From NCBI GenBank assembly GCA_015065795.1, contig SVPO01000009.1:1-35576 (forward strand): 35,576 nt of DNA. Direction: 5' to 3'. Every line of letters begins with the position of its first letter. Position 1 is the stretch's first letter. The DNA is from Oscillospiraceae bacterium (GTDB lineage: Bacteria > Bacillota > Clostridia > Oscillospirales > Acutalibacteraceae). The notes beneath the pieces are model-generated. The model had not been told where the DNA came from. It saw only the letters and a list, made by a program, of their open reading frames with translations, and ran no database searches. Position numbers and translations under genes: made by a program. This document shows, one piece after another, positions 1 to 9,500 of the stretch.

Positions 1-512
1 GTCTTGTTGGAGAACTCGACAGTGCCGGTGACCTTCTGGAGGGTTGCGCCTGCGGCCTCGGGAGCCTCAAGCTTGACGGTGAGAACTGCGCCGGGCAGTT
101 CGCTGCCGCCGCCCACCTGCTGCTTGGAAATGGTAGCTTCGCCGGTGGAAGGTGCGTCGTACATGACTACGGTGTCTTCCTCAACCTCAGTGCCAACGGT
201 GTAGCCGTCGTCGGTCTTGGTGACGTTGTAGATCTTGCCGCCGTCCACCTTGAAGTACATGGTTTCGGCGATCTCATAGCCTGCGGGAGCAGTAGTCTCA
301 GTCAGGCTGTAGATACCGTCGGGCAGTGCGGAGAGAGTATTGCGCTCGGTGGTGCTGGTCCAGGTCACGGAATTGGCGGTCTTGTCGGAGAACTCGACAG
401 TGCCGGTGACATTCTGGAGGGTTGCGTCTGCGGCCTCGGGAGCCTCAAGCTTGACGGTGAGAACCGCGCCGGGCAGTTCGCTGCCGCCGCCCACCTGCTG
501 CTTGGAGATGGT
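1..512. repeat. Near-identical 378-bp-period SpaA module repeat inside the adhesin
   Basis: Positions 1-134 match 379-512 with only about six differences, an offset of 378 bases or 126 codons. On the minus strand both encode a module beginning ATISKQQVGGGSELPGAVL. The other SpaA modules of the same protein are far more diverged at DNA level, so this duplication is recent or kept uniform by recombination. More copies may follow beyond the left edge. Confidence 0.9.
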
Positions 513-3500
513 TGCAGTGACGGGAGCATCTTCCATCTCGACCTTGTTGAGTGCACCGACCTGATCGTCATCAACGTAGACCATTCTGTCTTCCTTGATG
601 ACGAACTCGATCTGCTCGGCAACGGTATAGCCGTAAGGAGCAGAAAGCTCGGTGAGAGTGTAGGTACCAACGGGGAGTCCGATAAGTGCTACGGGCTCGT
701 CGCCGGAGACCCACTGGAAGGAATCGGTTCTGTTGGACTTATTCTCAACATCAACCTCACTTGTCACGGTATAGCCGGTGACATTCTGGAGGGAAAGTCC
801 GCCCTTATGGGTGATGATGAGGGTTGCGCCGGGCAGCTCGTTGGTGGTAGCAACGTCGATCTTGGAGAAGATGGCGTTGGTAGTAATGCGAGCGTTCTCG
901 ACGTTGAACTGATAGGTGCGTACGGTTTCGGTCAGTTCCACAGCTTCGCTTTCGGCAAACTCGGTGTTGAGCTGGTAGCCGTAAGCAGCCTTGGTCTCGA
1001 CGAACTTGTACTCATAGCCCAGATTCAGTCCGGTGACTTCGATCTTGCCGTTGTCATCAGTGGTGTACTTGTTGTACAGTGTGAATTCGGCGGCACCGGG
1101 AATACGATACATAAGATCGAACTCGGCACCCTTGATGGCGGAACCGTTGGCAGCGTCGGCCTTTACGAGAACCAGCTTGCCGTCGGCCTGACGGGTATTG
1201 GTGATGGTAACGGTGTTGCCCTCTCTGGAGGTGCTGGCGGTGTAGCCGGGAACAGCAGTTTCGGTAACGGTATACTCGATATCATTGCCGTTTGCCTTCT
1301 TGGGCAGGTTGTTCCAGGTGTGAGTCCAGCTATTGGCCTCAGTCAGGGTCACAGGTTCGCCCTCTGCAATGCCGCCCTTGTAGAGCTGAACAGTAACGGA
1401 GGTGGGAACCGCACCGGTGAAGGTACCGTGGTTCCATACCTTATTGATGGTAACGCTGGTGATTGCGGGGGTGTAGGAGTTGGTAACGGTGTACCTGATC
1501 TCACCCTCGACAGTGGTCTTGTCAGCCTCGGAAACGGTGGTGGTGTAACCCTCTACCTTATCCTCGGTGACGGTGTAGGTGATCTCATTGCCGTTTGCGT
1601 ACTTGGGCAGATCGGTCCAGACATGGCTTTCGCTGCCGGTCACGTTGAGGGTGATGAAACCAACCTCGGAAGTGCCGTTCGAGAGCCTGAAGGTGATGGT
1701 ACCGGGACGGGTGCCGTCCTGATTGTTGCCATCGGACCAGACCTTATTGACGCTGACCTTGACGGTGGCAGGAGTGTGGGTGTTGGTGATGGTGTTTCCG
1801 CTGACAGACTTCTCATAGCCGTCGGGAACATTTGCCTCGTCAACAGAGTAGACGATGGTCTGACCCTCGTGCTTCTGGGCGAGGTTGGAGAATGTGTAGG
1901 TCCAGGTGTTGCCGGTGCCGCTGACGGGAACAGTCTGGGTGTAGGCGTCGATCACGGTACCATTGACGGAACCGGTGAGGGTGACCTGAACAGAGTCGGG
2001 ACGGATGCCGTCCTGATCACTGTTGTCATTCCAGACCTTCTTGACAGTGTAGCTGGTAACGCCGGGAGTGTGGGTGTTGGTGATGGTCAGACCGCTGATA
2101 GTGGTGGTGTAACCATTGACCACAACTTCCTTGACGGAGTAGACGATGGGTTCGCCGCCTGCGTTCTTGGGAAGGTTTTCGATGGTCCACTTCCATGTGT
2201 TGCCGGTCTGCTCACCCTTCTTGAGGGTGTAGGTGCCGCAAGGTGTATCACTGTTGTTGGCATACAGGTTGACAGTGATCTCGGTGGGACGTACGCGATC
2301 CTGGTCGTCGTTATCGTTCCAGATCTTGGTGATCTCTACCGAGGTGACCTCGCTTACACGGGTGTTGGTGATCTCGAAGCCGCTGACAGAGGAGGTGTAG
2401 CCGTTGCCGACTGCCTTCTCCTTGATGGTGTACTCGATCTCATTGCCGCCTGCGTTCTTGGGCAGATCGGTAATGGTGAAGTTCCAGACATCGCCGGTCT
2501 GTTCACCCTTGCTCAGGGTCTCGGTTCTGTACAGCACATCGTTGGCGTAGATTTCAACCTCGATGCTGGTGGGACGCTTGTTGTCGCGGTTGCTGTCGTC
2601 GTTCCAGACCTTGGAAATCTGGAGGGTAGTCTTGAGCGGAGTGTATCCTTCCGCATACTTGTTCTTGATGACAAAGCCATTTGCCATGCTGCCGGTGATG
2701 GACTCGAGTTCGTAGCCCTCGATTTCCTCCTCGGTAACGGTGTAGCTGATGACGTTGCCGTCCTTGTCGGTGGCAGGCAGGTTGAACCAGGTGTTCTTCC
2801 AGCTGTTGCCTGCGTTGAGGGTGGCGGTTGCAACCACAGTGCTGCCGTTGTGCAGGGTGACCTCAACATCGGCGGGACGGATGCCGTCCTGGTTGTTGTT
2901 GTCATTCCAGACCTTCTCAACGGAGACGCTGATGGGCTTGCTGTTGATGGCGGTGACAGTCTTGCTGTCGCCGGACTGGATCTCCACAACCTCGGCGGAA
3001 GTGAATACCAGAGTGTTGATGTCGTAGCCCTCGGCAGCCTTGGTCTCTACGAACTTGTACTCGTAGCCCCAGGGCAGGCTGCCCACGGTGATCTTGCCGT
3101 TTGCATCGGTGATACCGGTTGTGTAGACCACGAAGGCATCGCCGGAGCCGGCAACACGATACTGAAGTTCGAACTCAGCACCCTGAATGGGAGTGGTTCT
3201 GTCAACGCCGTCGACCTTGACAAGAGTGATGGTGCCGTTGTCCAGTCTCTTGTTGGAGACGGTGACATAGGCAGTCTCGGCGTAGTTGTCGGCGGTGATC
3301 TCTACCTCTGCAGGGGTGAACACTGCGCCTTCGGCGGTGTAGCCGGCGGCAGGAGTGATCTCCTCGAAGAAGTAGGTCTTGCCCCATGCCAGACCGTCAA
3401 CGGTGATTGTGCCGTTGGCATCTGTGGTCAGGGTCTCGCTGGTGTAGGAACCATCCTTGGACTTGAGCACGAACTGAGCGCCGGAGATGACCTCGCCGCT

Positions 3501-6500
3501 GACAGCGTCGTACTTGGTCATGGAGATGGAACCGGTGAGGGGCTGGTCGATCATGGTGACGGAAGCAGCGCCGTTGACCTTACCGTCAGCACCGACGGTA
3601 ACGGTGATGGGATCGGCAAGCTTGTAGCCTGCGGGAGCGCTGACCTCGCTGAGGGTGTAGGTGCCCTCGGGCAGACCGTGGAGCTTCACTTCGGAATCTC
3701 TGGAGGTCCAGGTCAGGTACTCAAATTCCATACCGGCAACGGAGCCGTCATCGTTGTACTTGATCTGATAGTTATCGGTCAGGGGGATTCTGGTCTCCGC
3801 ACCGTTCACGATGGCGGTGGCGTAGACTGCGCTCAGAGCCGGGATGGGCTCGGTGGTGGTAGTGGCACCGCCGTTGGCAGGCTCAAGCTTGAACACTGCA
3901 CCGGGCAGCTTGACGCCGTTGCTGTCGGTCTTGACGAAGCCGGACTGGACGGGAACGTCGGTGACGACGATGGTGGCGTCGTATGCGGTGATAGTGGTAT
4001 CCTTGTACTCGCCCTTGAGGACGCCGCCTTCAACGGTATTGCCGTTGGCATCGGTGGAGCTCTTGGTGTACTGGAGGAGCTTTGCGGGGATATTGGTACC
4101 CAGTGCGGTACCATAGAGGTAGGATTCGTTGAAGTAGATATTGCCCTCGGGATCGGTAACGTTAGCAGTGAGCTGGGGCCAGTTGCCGGAAGCAGCCAGC
4201 ATACCGGCAGGAGCCTTGGTCTCCTGAACGAAGTAGACACCGTCGTTCTGCAGAGCGCTGTTGGGAACAACGATCTTGCCGCCTTCGGTGGTCTCGTAAT
4301 AGCCAACATACTGAGCGTTGTCGTTGCCGTAGTTGACAGCGCCGTTCTCGATGGGAGCATAGTAGAGGTTGAAGCCGGCACCGGCAAGAGGATTACCGTT
4401 GACGTCAACCTTGTTGATGGTGAGGGTACGCTTCTGAGCCTCGTTCTTGACGATGACAGAAGCAGGAGAACCGGAGGTGTTTGCCTTGGTTACGGTGACA
4501 TCGGCGCGCTCGCCGTTGAGGATGTAACCGGAAGGAGCCTCGGTCTCGTAGAAGTAGTAGTCGCCTACGGGCAGCTTGTTAACGGTGATGGTGCCGTTGG
4601 CGGTTACAAATTCGGTAACGCTGCCGCTGGCATTGTAGGTGTAGGTACCGTTGCCGTTATCATCCGCCTTGATGAGGTTGCCCTCGGAGTCGTACAGCTT
4701 GAACTTGGCACCGTTGAGGAGCTTGGAACTGTCGTCCTTATCCTGCTTGGTGAGCTGGATGCTGTACTGGTTGGGGTTGGCAGACTTGCTGTTGGGCAGC
4801 TTGATGACAACGGGCTCGCCGTTGGCAGGTTCCTCGATGATGATGTCGCCTGCGGTGAGTCCTCCGGAGGGAGTCTTGTAGGAAGCCACAAGATTGCCGC
4901 AGTTGGAGAACATGCCCTCAGAGGACAGATTATCGGGATTAATGCTTGCCCAGGTGACGATGGCGATGTAATACTTGTTGCCTTCCACATACTGGGTCTC
5001 ATTCAGATTGAAATCAAAGACCGCGTTGTAGGAAGAACCATCAGGAATGCCGCCGGTCATGGACGGGGCACTGTTGGTGAGGGAAGTCGCATTGCCGTTT
5101 GCGTCAACCTTGGCGATGCCGGCAACGAAGCCGGTAAATCTTGTGCCGCCGTTGAAGCTGATGGGCAGGGTCATCTGGTTGGGAACCTTGCCGCCGTTCT
5201 TGACCAGTTCGGTGATATCGGTATAGGCAAGGAACGCATTGCCGTCAACGCTGTCAAAGAATGCGTTGGAGCTTACACCGTTGGGCAGACCGTAGATGAA
5301 GTCGCCGTTGACGGTGGAGGGAGTGTTGGTGCCATTTTTGGCAAACTCTACAGAGACCACATCGAAGCCCAGGCTGTTGAGAACTGTCTGATCGAAGGTT
5401 CTGTCATCCTGAGTAAATCCGGAGTTGTTGCCGTCTTCCATGTCAAAGGCAAAGTTAACGAAGTATTCGTAACGGCCATTAGCATCATAAGGAAGATCGC
5501 TGCTCTTGGACAGTTCGTAGGTATAGGTCTCAGAAGAATTTGCATTGATAGTCTTCTGGATATACTGATAGCTGCCTTTGGACAGAGTGCTGTTCTGTGT
5601 ATCATAGACATAAATGTCTGCATACAGGTTGTTGATCTTCTTGGCAGTGTCGCTGGTGAGCTTGATAGTAGCATTGCCAAGATTGGAAGTTCCGCCGTTT
5701 GCCATTACGATATCAGTAATATCATAGTGGAACTTCTTCCAGTTGTTCTGTCCGCCGGGATCATTGGTTGCGTTGTTGGGAAGGCCGACGATGATGTCGT
5801 TGAGGGGGGTGTTGTTGCTGCCTCCAGGAGGAGTGGAGGGGGTTGTTTCGATAGAAGCGTTAATGACTGCCGCGCTAAATTCGTTCTGATCAAACACAGC
5901 GTCAGTGCCGTGAGCTCTGAACATCAGTACCAGATAGTAAGCTTTTGCATTTGCGTCGTATTGGTCTCTGAGCGGCAATTCATAGGTTTTGCCATTGATT
6001 GCCATAGCACCGACATAATCTCCGCCATGAGTGTTGCAGACTATAGATGCCACATTGGAACTGTCAACTTTAATAACCATCGGATAGAAGTTTCCAATAG
6101 TATAAGTTTGAGAACTGTAGTTCACCTTTACTGCACTGGGCAGATTTGCATTTTGGTTAACAAAAGAAGTTATGTCCGCATATACCTCATAGTTATTATT
6201 GCCGAAATTATGAGAGAAGGAATACGGGAAATCAAGGCTGAAGCTATTGATATCAAGAGTAGCGTTTGCCGGAGAGTCGCCGCTGGTGACGGCAAGCACG
6301 GAACCGGAGCTCGCCTTGGGATCGATGATCTCATTGCCGGTGCTGAACTTAAGGGTAATGGGATTGCTGTTAATGCCGCCCGCCGCGTACTGAGCCTCGG
6401 TGTAGCTTCCGCTTGGCTGGGTGTGAATGGCAAAAACAAGGAAGTATTCAGCGTTGCTGTTGTAGGGATAAGAGGAGTTCAGACTGAGGTTGCGGTCGTA

Positions 6501-9500
6501 GGTATAATCATTAACGAGATTCATCATATCGTTCTGATCGTTAATCATTGTGTAGTTACCGTCAACCTTCTGATAGAGGAATGTGCCGATCTTATCGAAG
6601 TAGAAAGCTTCGTTGGTTGCTTTCTTGTCGCCGTTCTTGACGTTGACTTTGAAGGTAATACCGGTGGGCAGAGCACCCTTCTTGCGGACGATGCTGGTGA
6701 TGTCCATGATAGCCTTAGCGCTGCCGCTGTTGGGAACGCTGACACCGTCGGGAACATCGAAGGTGAACTTGCCGGCAGTAATATTGTTTTCGCCCTCGTT
6801 CTCGTTTCCGCCTTCGTTGCCTTCATTTCCTTCGTTGCCGGAATCGCCGGAACCGGGATCCTCGGTGCTGCCGCCCTCGATCTTGTCAACGGCGACGTTG
6901 CCGCCGGTCTTGAGCTCGAAGTAGACGAGTTCCTCGGTGCGGTCGTAGCCCTTGGGTGCCTCAAGTTCGGCAAGGACGTAGTGACCGTCGGGAAGGACGA
7001 ACTGGCTGGGAGCACCGGTGGAGACGAACACCAGCTCGGCATTCTCTGCGGTGAACTCGGTGACGTCAGCCTTGAAGATGGCAAGGGTAGCGCCGGCGAT
7101 GGAAGCCTCGGTATCCTTGTCGATCTTGTCGATGCTGAGGGGATAGTAGATCTCCTTCTTGTCGGTGAGGTAGACGGTGCCGTCGTCAATCTTGTCACCT
7201 GCATTGGTGGTGGAGAGATTGGAAACGTTGCCGCTTGCATCGACGGTGAAGGTAATGGGAGCTGCCTTGACATAACCGGCAGGTGCCTCAGTCTCGGTGA
7301 GGGTGTAGTTACCGGCAGGCAGACCGCGCAGGCTGTTTGCCTGAGCGCCGGAGGTCCAGGAAATGGAGCCGTCCTCATTGTGGGTGACGGGGATGGAACC
7401 GGTGACGTTGGCGAGACTGATATTCTGACCTTCGGCAGGAGCCAGAGTGAGGCTGGCGCCGCCCAGCAGGCCGGTCTCGTCGGAATCAACGGAGGTATCC
7501 TTGTCATCCTCTGCCTTCCAGTACTGCTTGGCGATGCTCACCTGAGTGGGCTCGTCGTACATGGTGACATTGTTGTTGAGGACGCTGCTGCCGCCGACAG
7601 CCACGTTGCCGTATGCATCAACAACGATGCTGGCGATATCGGAAGCAGTCTTGTAACCTGCAGGAGGAGTCTTTTCCTTGAGGGTGTAGGTGCCTGCGGC
7701 AATGCCGGAGAGCTTGTGTGCCCCACCGTCGGTGGTCCACTCGGCTACAACTTTACCGGAATTGTCGACCAGCTGGAGGACTGCACCGGAAACATAGGTA
7801 CCGGAGATGCTGTCCAGCTTGGAGACGGTGAACTCGATGAGATCATCGTGCATGGCGGCATCGCGATCATTCTGGGAATCGGGGTCGCCGCCATTGAGGG
7901 TCACGGAGATATCCGCAGCCTTCTCGTAGCCCGCGGGAGCGGAGAGCTCGCTCAGGGTGTAGCTGCCCTCGGGAAGTCCGGCGAGGACGGCATTCTTATC
8001 TTCGATGGTGGTCCAGGTGATGGTGTTGCCGTTCTTCTGGACGTTGTCTGCGTTGGTCACGGTGACAGCGGACAGATCAGCACTGCTGTTGACAGCGGTG
8101 AGCTTGAGGGTAGCTCCGCCGATAACGTCCTGAGTGGCTCCGCCGGTCTTGGTGACGGTGAGATTATAGACAGCAGGTTTCTTGGGGATGAGGTAGTTGG
8201 TCATCTCTACAGAAGAAGCCTCTGCACCGTTGACGGTAACCTTACCGGAAGCGTCTATTATAAATGTAATAGGAGCGGAGGGCTGATATCCGGAGGGGAC
8301 AACAGTCTCGGTAAGGGTATAAGAACCTGCCGGAATACCCTTGAAGCCAACGGCAGAGTTGCCGGTGGTGAAGGTGATCTTCTTGGTGTTTGCATCGTAG
8401 CTGTTGCTGGCTGCTCCGGTAACCTGAACCTTGCTCAGATCGGTATTCCAGTTGGCAGTCAGCTCAAAGCCTGCGCCGGGCAGAATAGCGTTGTTGCCGC
8501 TGGCGCCGTTGAACTTGTTGAACTTGACTTCGATGGGGGTGTTGACGACGGTGACAGTCTTGCTGCCGTTGATGGTAACAGTTTGGTCCGCAGCCAGCTT
8601 GTATCCGTCGGGAGCGGAGATCTCGGATACAATGTAAGTGCCTGCGGGCAGCTTATTGATCTCAACGGGCTCGCCGTCGGAGATCCAGGTGATCTCCTTG
8701 TCGGTGATCTTGACGCTGCCTGCCTGTGCGCCCCTGACATCGGGAGCCTTGACAACAGACAGGTTGACACCGTCTTTGCTGGTCAGGCGCATGGTTGCGC
8801 CGGCAAGACCGTTGGTTCCATCGGTCTTGTTGACGGTCAGCTTGTAGTCAACAGGAGCAACATTCTTGTTTTCGGAAGTATTGATGATGGTGTTGTTGAC
8901 CTGCTGGGTCTTGTAGCCGGGAACCTTGAGCTCCTTTACCTTATACTGGTAGGTGTTGCCGCCGGCATCGGCTGCAGGCAGATCGGTGAAGGTGTAATAC
9001 CATTTATAATCACCATCGGTGGTGACATTGGACTCGGAAAGCTGAACGGTCTCGATGACCTTGCCGTCGCGGAGAAGCTGAATGGAAATGAACTCCGGAC
9101 GCATGGAAGGAACATCTTCCCAGATCTTGGTGACGGTCACGCTGACGGTGGTGCTGATGACACGCTCACCGGTGTAGTCGGACTTGTGAGTCTCGGCGGT
9201 GGTGGTGACCTTGTCAGCGATGATGCTGCCGTTCAGACCTGCGCGGCAGTAAACGGTGGCATCGGGAGCCAGAACGGTACCCATCCAGGTGCCGCCCACG
9301 GTGATCTTGCCGTCGTAGGAAACGGGAGCGCCGTTTTCCATCTGATAGAAGTTCCACAGGATGTTGTTGTCCTTGAGTGCGGAATCTTCGCTGTTGGTCA
9401 GCTTATCAGCTGTCATGGTGGTGTCGAAGAAAGTGAGATCGGCACCATTGAGGGCGGTGGTGTCGATATTGAAGATGATGCGCTTGCCAACGGTGCCCTT

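Noticed and set aside
1250..2950. CRISPR-like regular spacing
   Set aside because: The regular 285-303 base spacing is due to tandem Cna_B protein modules in one open frame, not short repeats with unique spacers.
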